Source: Spodoptera frugiperda | Taxonomy: Eukaryota; Arthropoda; Insecta; Lepidoptera; Noctuidae | Assembly (NCBI RefSeq): GCF_023101765.2 | Contig: NC_064215.1 | Location: forward strand, 11,036,001 to 11,100,000 | Direction: 5' to 3' | Length of the DNA: 64,000 bases | Shown here: in pieces, positions 23,301-38,300 of the stretch | Numbering within the stretch: position 1 is the stretch's first letter | Layout of the letters: each line of letters opens with the position of its first letter | The notes under the pieces: generated by a model | What the model saw: only the letters and a program-made list of their open reading frames with translations | What the model was told of the DNA's origin: nothing | Databases searched by the model: none | Made by a program: the position numbers and the translations under genes

Positions 23301-26300
23301 TGTTTAATGTTTAATACGTAGTGTCTAGTTATGTGTGCTAAAGCTGTGTGAGTACTAAACATTGGTTTGTTTAAAACGTCATAGTAATAATATGCGTTTA
23401 ACTATATTAAATATTTTATTATTGTTAAAGATATTCAGTATTAGTCACAATACTTCATTTTCCGTGTAAAAATGCTTCAGGCATTCATGTTTCCGCATGC
23501 TTCTCATAATCTTCAGAATAAGTTAAATTACTGTATACACATATTTTATTGATCAAAGTCATTAATCATAATGCTACGTGTAATGGTTCTTAAACATCCG
23601 TTGCGTCAATGATAAGGAAGTGCATTTAGATTTTCATTTCATTATCAGTACAAAATACACTACATGAGTAGAGTGCACAGAATAAATGATGTAGTAACAA
23701 TGTGTGCTGAGCACAATACCGAAAAGGTTTTAGTAAGTTTTTTGTTAAATAATGTTAGAAATTGCATTACAGTTGACGCAATAACCAGCCTTTTCAGAAT
23801 TCCAAGAGGTCATTTGCGAAATATTACGGCAACAATCCCTTGTCAGTGGCTTGTGAGAGTATTGTAATATGTCCAAACTTTCTTTTTTTATAATAGCAAA
23901 CTCATTCAAATGAACGAGCAAATGTTTTTTGTTCCGTTCCCGTGACACGCATCCGTCTCCCATTAGGGTTACACCAGCTAGTGCGAAATAGGTCTCGGCC
24001 ATCTATCCTCGCTGCCAAGCCAAGGCTACAATGACTAGCATTGCCAAATTTTAGGTTAATGCTCGCTTTATAGTTGCTTTTTGTACTATTATTTGGGTTA
24101 AGGATGTTTTATGGCATTTGGCATTAGTCTGTTATCCTCCAATAGCATTTAATTTGTTTTGGGGCCATGTGTTTGTACAACTCTAGCCAATATTTTAATA
24201 TCAACATCCATTTGATTGTTACTCTACAGTTATTATCTTTGTTATACATAGTAGATTGTCACAAAGACCATCCCATTTTGCCCTTGGAAATGATATTGAG
24301 CAATTAAGGAATGGTTTCCATTAAAGTATCCTAACATTTATTATTGTGTCTAGTTCCATAATATCGTCTGATTGTCTGGATGACGGAAATTACTAGAGAA
24401 TGAGACGTGGGCGCTACATCTGTCACTATTAATACACAGATGTGTTTTTATGGACTGGCACGTTGTGCCTCCACGTGTATCCAATTGGGACTAGTTCTTA
24501 TTGTTTAATGTTTTCATTGCTGTCTGGAGTTTCTTGCTCACTGAGAAATTCATTGGATTGATTTTGTGGTTCAGAATACTCAAATCTTTCATTTTCTATT
24601 TTGTTCTGGATGCTTCCATCATTTACTTATTTTCTAAGCGTATTAGGATATTTGTATTGTTACGTGTATCTATCGTAATTGTAACACACAATATTTATAC
24701 AAAGGCTGTTGGTTTATGCTTCATGTTAGTCGATTCGCTCGTGTAGTCATGAGATCTTTTATTTTCCTTATCAATCTTCCATTCTCTAACCTATGGCATG
24801 AACATTATTATTGTTACCTATGTGATTGTAATCATCTCGCTTTTTTATTTTACTTCTCGTTAATTGACTGGTCAGGTATTATTATAAGTTTTTCGTAACC
24901 TTGACATTAAATATTACTTTAACTATAATAACACTACTGTATAATTAAAATCCTTAGCTTTGTGTTCATAAAACCATTAATGGACGTTGTTACATGTTGC
25001 GCACAATTTTCGAGACTGCGGCAAAAATTCGGACCTGCTTATTTACGCTATTAGCTATTAAAGCAAACACGTTTCGGGTTTTTTATTTTCCTAGATTTTA
25101 TGTTCGGCCTTGACTTGTATTGTAACGCAATGTACTAACTTTGTACTGATATGATCGCTAAATGAGAAGTTTCTACTGTTGATGGATGTAATTGTAGCAG
25201 CCTAACAGCATCACGCAATTATAATTGTGATATAACTATTAAGATAGATCTCATCATAGAGCTAGCATACAATAATGTAGGCAATGATAGCTATCCATGA
25301 ATGTAATAACTATAGACGTGTAGAAATATTGGGAATACCCATAAATCATAATTATGAATATATTTTTTTATGATACGATATGATGAAAATATACATACAA
25401 TGTGAACATGAAACCAATGCGTGTTTTTTATTATGACGATAGATTAGGTACAACAACGTAGTTCCTAGATTTTGACGCAGGTCAAGCAAGATAACAACAA
25501 ATAAATGATACGCTAATGACATAATTAACAGATATTTAAATAATCTTATCTAAATAGTAAGCAACGATAATGGAGATTAAATCTACATCTTTATCAATGA
25601 CGTTAAATTCACTGGAACGATGAACATACAAATATTTTCCTCGACCATTGCAATTTTAATTATTTTAAACTACTTCTAATTATGCGCTAGAAATACAAAC
25701 TTGCCATTAGACTTATGGCATGAACGAATTAACTCGTCAATTAGTAACTAGACCTCCATACTAGCCTTTGCTGCTTAAGCAGAGGAAAGTGTACCTTATT
25801 AGCTTACAAGAAGGGCGTTAGCATATACGCCATGAGGTTGGTTTACTATCGTCACTCACGTCTTCTTGCAACAGGCCTTGCCGTTTCTCACGGTTCATGT
25901 CGCGGTGTCGTCTTGAGATTCGAACCGGAGGTTGGGCAAACTGTTGCAAAACTGTTATGGTATGGTGAACGGCTTGATACATACCCAGTGACACTATGGG
26001 AACCGATAGAAAATTTATTACTAAGTACGTGAAATTGAGGTTTGAGTTTGCGAGTAGTGACATCTCTGAACAGAATGATGTAATTAGACTGCTGCATTTT
26101 TTGAACTTGGCTTATCTTTGATTATCGCTTGCTTATATGTATGCATGTATGTATTCCGCATCAAAGTCCATTAAACGTCCATGACATGCCTACTGACTTG
26201 ATTGTTAACAAGATTATCCTTTACAAGGGTTTTGTGTCATTACCTTATTACCTACCCAAGAACAACTCGAGGAAAATTGATAATATGTTAATCATAAGGA

Positions 26301-29300
26301 AAGGAAATAATACTTCTTGCACGAAAGCAGTGGTTTAATAAATGAAATCGCATTATCTGAATCCAAAGCGCTACTAATCTGGCCGACACGATCTGATGCG
26401 AACAATTTGTCTAGCCTAGATTGCAAGGAGATTAGCCATCCGAATGCAACTAATATATTCATTTAGGTAACAGAAGACTTTAGAAGAGAAAATAGACTCA
26501 AAGAAATAATGTTATGGTTGAAATGATATAGAAAACAGCCTTTGTTGAGAATTTAACTAAGACCAAAGATTTTATTAAACAAAAACTAAATAAACTTGAA
26601 GAACATTTTCCTCCTAAATCTCTTGATCCACAAAAGAATAAGATTGAACGAAATCCGAAACCAATCAACGTAACTTGCATTGCATAACTGTAGCTGGCAC
26701 TGCAGGGAAGCCAAAAGTAAATTAATTAAATTATTTTGTAGAATGCACTTTAATTATTGAAATTGAATGAAACTTTCCGGGTAGAGGAAAATGACTGGGA
26801 AAAGAGAATAAAGACATAGTTTGACTAACTCCGTTCAGACACGACAGTTTGAAGTTGTCTTTTAGTGAGAAACGGAAAAGTTTAAGGAACTTTGTTAGTG
26901 AAGCATTTTGAATTCGTAGAAATAACTCCAATGTTTAGTCAAAGCTGAAGATTTGGGTTCGTTTTTTATGAAAGTCCTTTGGTCCTAAGCAATGCTAAAA
27001 GCATTAACTGTTCCCTTAGTGAGACACATACATACAGAATATAATACTGATGTAAATATGTTAGCCGTCAGAATAATGACATGGGTAGTAATAGAAGATA
27101 AAGATATAATTATACCTTTGACATGGAACCTGCTCAGGACCATGAAGGTTGACGCTCACCGTGTGAACTCAGACGCGGCCCTCCATCTTTAATTCATAAG
27201 CAATGTTTAACAATAAACCAAATCACTTATCTTCATTCTTGATACAGAAGTTCCTGTTACAAGCCACTATATAGTTACAAATTGTAGCTTTGTGATTTTT
27301 TCATGTTGTTTTCCATTTATTTTATCAAAGTTAAAGGACAGATTGGCAAATATACATATTATCATACTTATACAAACGTGTCACCGATAGTGCCATTTGG
27401 ATTGTTATCATTGTCTATTTGTCCAGCATCATTATTAGCGTCAAGTACTTCTGAGTGTCAGAAAATTCTAATTTTAGCAATGAGTAATTCTACAATAATT
27501 GTTTTATCAATATGATACATATGTTTATTATGCTATTTATAGAACATGATTGATAATGCTGTAAATACGCACATGTATGTATGTATAAACATCATTAAAT
27601 TGAAACAGCACATAATAAGGCAGCAAGCTATAATTGAGAATACCAGAGCAAACAGCTTCCTACATGAGACGTACTATTAAGTGTTTAACTAATCATGAGA
27701 TACTGAGCCATCACGACTAGAAGTACACGAGCAAATTGACGCAAGTAATACATGTAAGAGGAACATTAAATAAGTAAAAAGAAGACTAGACATGGCATGC
27801 AAAGCTACTGTCATTAAACAGAGGCATTACCAAGGGAAGTACCCGTTTAAGTCGGCTTCTACACCACACTATGACAAAATATGGACGTCTCAAGTCAAAC
27901 ATCGATGTCAAGGCAAAAACAATTGCAAATATCGGCACACTATGTCGAGATCTCTAAACATGTGAACAAATGGTAGGTAAATCTAATTGCGGATGTAATT
28001 TCGTCAAGTGCTCCAATGATTGTTGCTGCAGATATAATATTTTACAGCATCGAAGGCCAATCCGGTAATCTCATCCTGCACATTGGAGCGTTACATTTAG
28101 TTTTAAAAGTTTGTATCTGGTTACAACATTCATTCTAAGAAGTGCCAAGCTATAAAAAATAAAACGACTACCATTTTCTTGATCGTGTGCCCCTTTGTGG
28201 GGAACTAAGCATTTTGCCGCAGTAGAAATCCATTTTATGACTGCTCCGTATTTTGGTCTTTCGGTACGGATTGCAGGATCTGCAGAATTATCTTGATTTA
28301 GGTCACGCAAACTGTTATAGCTTTGAATTTCTTTGAGGATATGACGCCTAAAGCTATTAATCATTATTCATGAATGAAACGAAATGATCGTCTAGACCAC
28401 CTAGTCGTTAGAGCTTTTCCGGAGTATTATTTTGGGAAAATAATATCTCTTAAGTCTATTCTGAATTACGTACACACAAGCAGTTGATGGGCATAACACG
28501 TGCCTCTCGTCTTAAATAGAAATTACGCCTGCTGTAGCAAATTAAATTAGGATCGTGTTTAAATTTTAACGAAGGTAATTTCTATATTTGCTATTATGAT
28601 CCGCACGTGATTATTAAATACTGCATGGTTATATGAACATGTTATAAAAAAAACTGGTATTGGTTTAAAAAAATAATGACTTCATTGCGACTTACTTGCA
28701 ATATCGCAATCCATTCATTCACAAACTGTAGGATCTAGCACAAAAACTGAGTGAACAGGTACGTCTGTCTGTAGTCGCCCACTCGCAGCCAGTAATCTGT
28801 CCAGCATTCTATGATGCGAAGGTCACGACCACACAATGGAATGTTGCGATCGCAACAATGGATGGGCAGGCCGTGCCTCGAATAAATTAGTTTTGTGATT
28901 CGCTATTGATATTATTAGTATTATCATCGATTGCATTTGCACGTGAGTGTCGAAAATGTTTCGACATTTCAATGACGGCTGTAGCTTCCCAGGCATTGTT
29001 AGTTCCTGGTTTGTTTACGATACTTTGGTGTGGGATTTCATTAGCATATCGTTCCTATATTCAAATTAACTCTAATTTAATACTCAACTATGCAGTATGT
29101 AAATACTGTACTTCCATGTCATTCTGGTTTCCTGGGAATCTTTATAAGATGTCTTCTAATTATCATATCCCATATTTATTCATTTTATGATTATAGGTAA
29201 TTGGCATTTAAACTCTTAGTATCAAGTGCTTTGAAATTATAGCCTAATCACTAGACATGATCAACTTGCTTTCTAAACAGACATTAAAAATATTTCTCTG

Positions 29301-32300
29301 TAGACTTAGATGCATTTATTTTATCTACATCTAGTGATATGTCTATTTCTTTACATTGAAGTACATACAATACCTGCTTCGGTATCATAAGGGTCACATC
29401 GTGCTCCCTGACCTCAAATAATTGTAGCTCGCACCTCGCGCCACATACCGCGCCTGATGTGAGATTCTTGCTCACATATACAACTTCGAAGAAGGTTACA
29501 TATTTCTTATACACCTTATGCCCCGGATTGTGAGCAGAAATGCTCGCGTGTGGGAGTTAAAGATTAGCTTTGATTTATTGCTCCTGTTATTTCTCAGAAG
29601 GATGATACGAAAATAGGTGCTATTAATTCCAGTTTGCTTTTTTGTTTCTGCTCAATTCCATACATGGTCTGGTCTGAATTGTGACCCGTTATTTTGTGTA
29701 GGTATCTAACGGGAGTTTTATAAAATTAATCTAAGTTTTCGTTGCGATGCAATAACTAACATTCTACAAAACAATGCTCAGATTGGTAGACGTAGCAGTG
29801 CAGAAAGCAATTTAACCCAACTCACAATCAATTCGCCGTCCGTAATCAGAAACGTTGTGAACATTCGCTTCAGTTTCAATTTAATAAGGAATTGGGAATT
29901 CACTGAAATTGCTTTGGCATTTCCAATTTTGCATGTAACCTATAGTTTACATTTCAATACTGACATTTACGCGTTTTCTACTAGCTATTACTGACACTAG
30001 AAAAGATTTAGTTCGGCTTTCCATTTCTACTTTATTGGCTAGGTACATATAATTATATGTCGTTAGTGTAACAACATCAACCGATTTTCTGAAGTCTAGC
30101 GAAGCTAAATAAGATTTTTGCTAAACATTTAAAGACTGCGCTCTAGTTTTGCAGACTCGTTATTTTTAAGTTTCGGTATTTCGGACTTGTGTATTCCCGT
30201 TGGTGCAAAAGAAGGTTGGTAACTGTAGCCTATTGTATCTCGCCTGCACTTTTCTTTGTCTTCGATTTCTTTAGATGGAAGCTGCTGACTTTTAGTATTT
30301 GCTATAGAAGTTTACACGTTCGTCCCCAAAGACCAAAAATGTACTTTTCATCGTCACGTTGTTTAGCTTTTCACAGTGTTTTTATTTAACTGGCAGGTCA
30401 GTAAAGCAACGTATTATAATGAACGCTATTGTTTCCATATTTTCCATTGTCGCGTTGAAAGATAAATATGAATTTAAACAAACCTTGCCGGTCTGTACAC
30501 AGCGTGTTTGCTAAAGTTATCCGTAATGTGCGCGAGCTCTCACGTCATTGTTACGTAGATGCTTCTACACAAGTGTATTTGGTATACCTATATTAACATT
30601 CAATATAATTCTTGTTCAATTATTGATATTATTTATCACGTCACAAGTTTTGTCTATAAATAACAGAGGCTCTAGTAAAAGTGCCCCACAATCAATAGAG
30701 TAAAAGAGAAGTGATTTGAAAGTGTCTAGGTACCGGCAAGAAGTTCTCACATATTTCCTTAATTACTCGACTTCCGTTGTCTACGCTTGTAATTGATTTA
30801 CAAAATTGCTCATGGAGAAGCCCATGTTAATTATAATCTACACGTGTATACTTTACAACAGTTCTCAAGCATTAAATGTTGCTTCCAATTGTTTGTGGGA
30901 TCTTCAAGATCTTCAGAAGTGTACTTTGTTATAAACTTTGTAATTTATATTACTTGTTACGTAACCATTATTATATTTTAATGGATGGTGACGGTGAGAA
31001 ACTGCTTCGATAGTCTGCTGTTGTAGGGTCTTTGCTGAGTTAGGTAACTTGACTATTCTGAACATTAATTTCTTAGTTTTATTAGTTAGTTCACTCACAG
31101 AATTACTCTGGAATGTAGCGCAGTTTCCGTTTACACCATGACAGATGTGCGGTTCATTTTTGTGTCATTTTATTTGATGACATAACTACCGGTTTTGTAG
31201 TAAATTGCCATTTTGTTTAACACCGTTGTTTTGAACAGGATGTAATATTTTTGGACCTATTACACTTGATTAAGCCTTTATCATCCTTTAGTGTTATAAA
31301 TAAAATACCTTATCTTGATTGTCGCCTATTCTAATGTCCCAAAATATTGCATTCATATGATACCTACTTAAGTCACAATTTTCATTAATATATGTCCTGC
31401 ATGTATGTGGTATAAGTATACACAAAGTCTCGATTCGTCTACTAACAAGTGCGCCGGGTCGTCGTGATAATGTGTCGGCGCGAGCGCACGTTTCGTACCA
31501 CGGTGTACCAAGCGCCGCCCGGCACCGCGCGCGCACCACAGCTGTTTTTATTCTGCACAACTAACAGATTAGCCGTAAAACAATTGTAGGAAACTTGCAT
31601 TTCTATGGTTGCATAAGCTTTTGTTGTGGCGTTATGATTTCAAGTAGTTTGTCTAGTTCGCTGCGTGTCCAAGGTTTGACAGAAATATTGTAACTGCTTA
31701 AAAAAATATTACGCACTTCAATAACGTTCTACAGACCTTACAATGTGTTTTATAAAAATATAAATACTTACCATGTTTTATTTATTCGGCAAGGCCCTAA
31801 CTAAGTGAGTACTAATACCTTCAGACAACAAAACGTGTCTTTATTTAAAAATTTTCCGTAAGAAAATCCAATTCTATTTCTGTATAATCCGTCCTTTATC
31901 CGTATTGAATGTAAGCTCAGCCAGTGGACTATGATAGTGATAGCGCTTTCTTGTCCGAGGTCGACGTGTATGTGTGTTTGCGGTGATTCAATGTTTGCCC
32001 TGAATGGTGGACGTAATCTCCTTTATGGTGTTTATTTTACGACGGCCCATTCTTACACACGCCCGGATTTTTGTCCAGAAATAAAACATGAGAGCTCTAA
32101 GAAGAATTTTGAAGACGTAATAAAATGCTTGTTACTAACCTCGTAAACTCACTGTCTGTGATTTTAGTATCCGCGTTTTTACGATTACTTTTATTAAGGA
32201 TGAAAATCCTAATGGACTTCTCGATTATCCCTTCTGAAACTGTGTGTGGCTCAGATATTAAATCATCCATAATTCCGTGAGCAGCTGAAACATCAACTTT

Positions 32301-35300
32301 ATTTCCTGGTCATTAAGTCGGGTTTTGATTGCTAATGTTGTACTATTTGATATTAATGTACTACGCAAATTGTATGAAGGCCGTACATGTGTTTGACGTT
32401 GATGCATGTTCATGCTTCGAATAATATATATTTTTTGTGCTCCATTAGTTTGTTTTCCTCTTTTTGCATATTGAAATATTGTTTAATTAGCTGTCGTATC
32501 ACGAACAAATGAAGTTATTATTTTATTTATATACGTACGATGGATTTATTAATACTGCGTGTGTTTCTACACTTAATATTAATTGCAGTCAACAGTTTGA
32601 GTGTCATAACAATTAGTGCGGTTACATAAATCTGCCTGGTTGCGTTCCTTCTTAGATTTCTTGGTATACAGTTGATCCATATTAGCAGTTTGTAGCTAGC
32701 TGGTAACATTAGCAACTTTTCCATTACTTAAGAGGTTAGATAAGTAGTTTTACTAGAACCGCCACTACCACTCATTTTCGTTTTCCGTTCCATAAGTTCT
32801 CAAGTTTTCCAGTAAGTTACTTTTCTCTTTGAACCCATTCGTTCGAAGTTAAAAATGACTTTTGGAAGCAAATGGTACTTTATCTTCTGCGCAGTGTGTA
32901 GAGGCTATTTGCTCATTGTATCGACACAAAATACCCAAAATTGTGATTTGATTGCAACAAAAAGCCAAACAATACCCAGCTTCACCATCAATACCATATA
33001 GAGTGACCCAATTTATGATCAGTACCTGCCTGATCTATGGATCAAAACGTACCATGTACCGTCCCACACTGGTATAGCGAATTATCACACAATGACATTC
33101 CGTTCTGCGTATACGCCGGTTTGATGATTGATGTGTATTGTCAGACAGTATTTGTTATTGCTTACTGAGAAATTGGAAAGGTGAGAGAATGGCTCGATCT
33201 TGATACGGAATACCTGTTTATATCAGTTTCAATGGCCTATGTTCCGTGTTTGGTAAATAAAGCGCATTGGTTCGGGATTAATTCGTGCCTAAGTATCCAT
33301 TTGTCCCGGTTGTTATACTCCAAGTATGATCATTATGGCAATAAATCATTCCCTAATGGATCGCGGAGGACAGATGACAGTTTCACATAAAACACTGGTA
33401 TTCAACCGAATTTGCTTGCTGAGTAAAGCTTGACCTATTTGGGATAAAGCCAGGCAGGAGAAAGAAATTAATAAATCTTGCCTCTCTTTAGATAGGTCAA
33501 CGTCCCGGTTTTGAGATTATAACAAAAGATACGCTACAGCTACAGAGTATCTACAGAGTTGTAAAAAGACCGTCGGGAGTGTTATTCAACTCCCAGACTT
33601 GGGTCTGCCTAGTTTGAAATTCTGTGCACTTAACTCCGTCCTTTTGTGCGCGCAAAAAGGCGGGCCGCTTTGTAAAAGCAATTCTCGTTAAAAAGGAACA
33701 TTGAATTCTCAAACATTCTCGTATATTTTCTTACATTGTTTGTAATTCAGAATACGGTTTGGGAACACAGTTTAATGAACGTAAATTATGTGTTTGTTTT
33801 GTAACGAAAATTGATGACAATTAACTCCCCTTTGGTGCAGACTATTATAATTCCTTTGACGTTGTGTTTCACGGAGAAAGTAGAGCGAAATGGTTTAATA
33901 TTTTGATTTATTTATAATAACTTTATGACGAAGTTAAGAGATTATTAATTTCCATCAATGTCTTATATTGACAAAAAGTATACGGCATATGAGAAATTCT
34001 CGCGACCGCGGCTCAATACGATTGAATTTCATATCAATTTCTTTTCGAATACATACTACATGCGGTTTCTTGTTAGTCTCTATGTATGTACATAATTTTA
34101 CTGTCACAGCGAGTGGTCCGTACATTATTAAATGAATGGCAAATGATGTCCATATAAGTTACGTAAGTAATTATGTATAGTAATTGGCATCATTTGCTAC
34201 ACAGAATACTGGAATAAAATATGAAGCACTTAACATTTGGTAGTGTGTGTATTTCTGGGCCTTTTTGATGACGTGGGGAAACCTTCAATAGGCGCCTAGG
34301 TTTTTTGTAAAGAAAAACTAGGGAGTGTAGGCTTTTTGCCTCTCTAAAACCACCCCGGTGACCAACGTCATCACCTAAAGAAGCGACTGAGTCCTAAGAT
34401 ATTCAAAAACCACGTTTTGCCTTTCATGTTGTATTTCAATTATAATCGCGTCATCGATTATGTATTTTAAACAGGTTATGTAATTGTCTTGTACAACTGC
34501 TTGGCTAATGACAACCTCATTTCACTACAACACTACTCATCTTTTATTTACTTTACTATCGATTAAATATTCTCTCCACGATTTTGTGGTTTCTATTTTG
34601 ATTCATGATATTGCCAGCATTGCACAATCATTTCATTCAATTATTCTATTGATTTAACTAGTTAGTATTATCTTCAAACATTATGATTATAACTTAGTTC
34701 TAAGTAACAGGTACTTCTATAGCCTGTTAGTCTGTCTCTCATGCACTGCAAACTAAATACATCCCACGATCCTTTGTACTAGCTAAACGAGCCATAAATA
34801 TGAGACAGCACTGGCGGAGAGTCGCACAATTAATGCACTTGCAACATTAGCTGTGTTTATTTTTTTTTTTTTTATTTATTCATTTATTTCAGGCTTCATA
34901 GGCCCATATAAAATACTATAAACTAATACATTAAAATTTATAAATACTATTATACCAACATAGTCCATGTTTACAATCATAACTTATAGTTTGTCTTAAT
35001 TGACAGCTACTATCTGCAATTATAATATAACCAGTCGGACACTTCCTCTTATATACTTTTACTTCTCAAATTAAACTCATTTAAACTAATTTGATTTAAG
35101 GTGTTAAATAAGCATAATTAATTTAAATTTAATGTGGTTGGTCATCCCTCGTTAATTACTTGGAAAGAAAGTTTAACCATAATTCGTTCATAAAGTCTTT
35201 ACTTTAGTTGTTATGTAAAATATAATTTCGTAACGGTACTTCAGTATGATAATGCCTAATTGTAATAAGAAAGTCTGATTTGTTTAGATATGAAGCCATG

Positions 35301-38300
35301 ACAATACGATTATGAAATATAATTATGATAATGCCACTTTCAACGGACCTATCATTCAAGTCTTAAGATTAAGTTAAAAGATTATTTTGAATGGACCCTC
35401 CATTCAACGTAATCTTTCGAAAGGAAATCCTAGATGTAATTTTCGAACCATTTCATAATAAAAACTTTCATCATGACTATGATTTAATTAATCGAGCGAC
35501 AAAGTCGAAGTGGGTGTCCAACGTCCATTACAAACTTCCTTTTACCCATAAAGGAAGCGTCTGTCTACTCGCATTAATCACGGCTTTTATTGGAACTTTC
35601 AATGAGACGTTTTCTTGCTACGATAAAAGCGAAAGAGGATTAGTTTCGAATAGAAACTTTAATCATAACTTACTGGACATTTATTGCATCTGCACGTATT
35701 AAATCAATCTTTTTCTCTTGTTACAGAGGCGTATTTCCATGGAAAAGCAATTCATCGAAAAATCACGACTCGCCATCTTCAGTGGTGTCATGGCGGCTCT
35801 TTGGAAGCAAGTCCAGTGGGAACTTGGCTGCGAAGACTATAAATTCGGAAGCTCAGAAGACTTTGACTCCAGCGTCGTCTGTAGCTAACACCCCTCATCA
35901 TCATAAGAGACAAGGGAGTTCTGCCAGTGAAAAGCAGTTTGAAGACTTGGTGGCTAGTTCAATAGCTCTTATACAGCATGACAGGTTAGTTAATTTTGAC
36001 ACTTAGGACTAAGTAAATAGATCCACGAATTATGAGATGTAATGTCAGTTTGTCCCTAAATCAAATTTTTACAATTAATCATCAAGAGCAATCTAATGGA
36101 TTGCAAATACTCGTCTGTGGTCGTCAGACAAACTTTACTGACATTTTGAACTAGCTACAGAAAGAACACAGACATAATAAAGTAAGAAATAGTCTGTCGT
36201 AACTGTGTAGTACAGTTGACCTGACATCTGTTTACCTACGCGTAGGCAGTATCACGTCGTCTGATGACGTCTCCAGCTCGTAAATGTTATTGTTTTGTCC
36301 CAGTTACACGGAAAATAGTCGCTTAGCCGTAGTATCGTATGCGTGTACTAATTATCTTGGAAGCACAATGTACAATGTGGATGTATTTAGAATTCTTGGT
36401 CATTTACATCGACATTTTCAAACGATTCATCCTAGATTAGAAGTGCTACCACCATTAATCATCAAGGTTCAAAAGACGCATGAACTCATCAACCTGATGA
36501 ACCCAAGCTTTCTTCATAAAGTTCAAAGTAATTTTTAAGTTCATCAACATCGTGCTACTTATCTACTACCGGGTTAATAGCCCTTTTGCCTACTTATGAA
36601 CTTGATAAAGGTTCCACACCTTATATTTATAGTTTATGGGAACACGGTTCAGTGTTCGGAATTTTGGAATCAATTATGTTTGGATCTTGTAAAGGTTGCT
36701 CAAGAAGGTCTAGTTTCAAGCCATTGACTTTGCCCATTATATCTTCTTTGAAGATAATTTCTGCTCTGTTGTCGTACTCATTGTTCTTTCTTTCTCCTTC
36801 AAATGTGATAAGTTATCAATAAACAAGTTTCTTAATTATCAATACCGCACGTTGTTTATAAACAAGGCATTGATAATGTTCTTCAAGTTTATAAGTTTTG
36901 TTTATTCAAAGTTACTTCAAAAATAGATTCAATATCTTTGCGGTCAAGTTCTATGACCGGATTTATGACTTGACCAGTCAAATTCAGAGTTCATTTCATT
37001 GTAAAAAGCTCTCGACTACACCAAAAAACGTTAATCCGTCAATTTCGTTCAACAATTTCCAGTCGCGGATTTGGACAAAAGGCCATACAAATTGTCGTAG
37101 CTATCCATAACTCCACCACAATGGGCGCCGCTAGCCGGTGACATTTCCGAGGTTACACACAGGTGCTATTTGACCGACATTGCTTGTCCCAATAAACTGT
37201 TTTCACGTTTTCGCGTCACGGTTCGCTGAAACTGTTGGCTAATTAACATTCGCACTGAATTACTGAAATATGCTAGCTTAGGCCTCCATTCTATACAACA
37301 GCAATTTCCCCAAAATTCTTGGGTAGGCTAATGAAGCTTTATTATCAAAATTATTAAAGAGATTCATTTGTGTGACTGTAATTAGATTACAAGCTCTAAA
37401 AAGAACTCTGTAATGTGGTCTTTTGTATTAATGTTCTCAATTATATTTGTCATTATTTCAAATTACATACTTTTCTCTTAGTCTTACAATTTGGTCCTTT
37501 TGTACGCTCGTAATTATTTCCAGTTTTCGTGTACGTTTTTCTGTGAACGAAAGCCTTTACTAGTGCTTTATTATTACCTCTACTTTCTTAAGTACTTTTA
37601 GTTCAAAACCTTTTTGATTGCTATCGTGATTGATGCTAATACTTAAATAAAAACTGCGTATGTGGGTGCGTCGACATGCTCCAATAGTTTTCGACCCACC
37701 TTTCCTGTGCGTGCCAGGATATGCTAATCCTCCGAATTATGATACCATAATGGCGGACCTGCTAAATTCCTACGCAGCTGAACATATTATTTAGTTCAAT
37801 AGTTTGATAGTTGGTCCTTGTTGGCACAAAATGAAGATGAGTTTATTACACCGGAATATTGATTATAAGTGTAATGTTCTCGTTGATCGCTTATATTAAT
37901 TTTGTTGATAAACTATATTAAGTAGATAATCGTTCATTGAAACGTTGCGATATAGTTGTCCATTCGATATTTGGCAATTCATAATTTTATCATATCCGTT
38001 TATGCAATCTCTAATCGTATTAGTTGGTAATCAATTCTTGCATCGGGTTTTACCAAATGGCCAAGTAAAAAATCACATTTGAAATGACTAACAGCAGGTC
38101 ATATTTTCCTTGTTAATGAAAAAACCTGAGACGTTTTTATATTTGACGTCAATGCATAAGGATGGGACCTGAGTAAAATGTATTTAAACAAGTTATTTCC
38201 ATCACAAAATAAACAAAAAGTACTAAACGTTCACAAAAAGGATTATTTTACTTTGAAGGTTATAATCAATGAGCCCAATTACTGTTAATTGAAGCCATTT

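Larger units (their letters stand above)
11061..34250. other. Central 23 kb of TBC intron 1: no supported gene, almost no recognisable repeat
   Basis: I looked for exons with flanking splice sites, known protein motifs, repeat families and RNA genes on both strands and support none. Open frames up to 152 codons exist (15213-15671) but start at non-ATG codons or show no motif. Isolated sites of note are listed separately: GCGCATGCGC at 11436, a CpG-dense patch at 31449-31540, a 20-bp palindrome at 15239-15258 and a 16-bp palindrome TGTTGCGATCGCAACA at 28842-28857. Confidence 0.55.

Noticed and set aside
35391..35702. 103-codon ATG-initiated frame just before TBC exon 2, a possible alternative first exon
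   Set aside because: It closes with TAA before the exon 2 acceptor and shows no donor or known motif.
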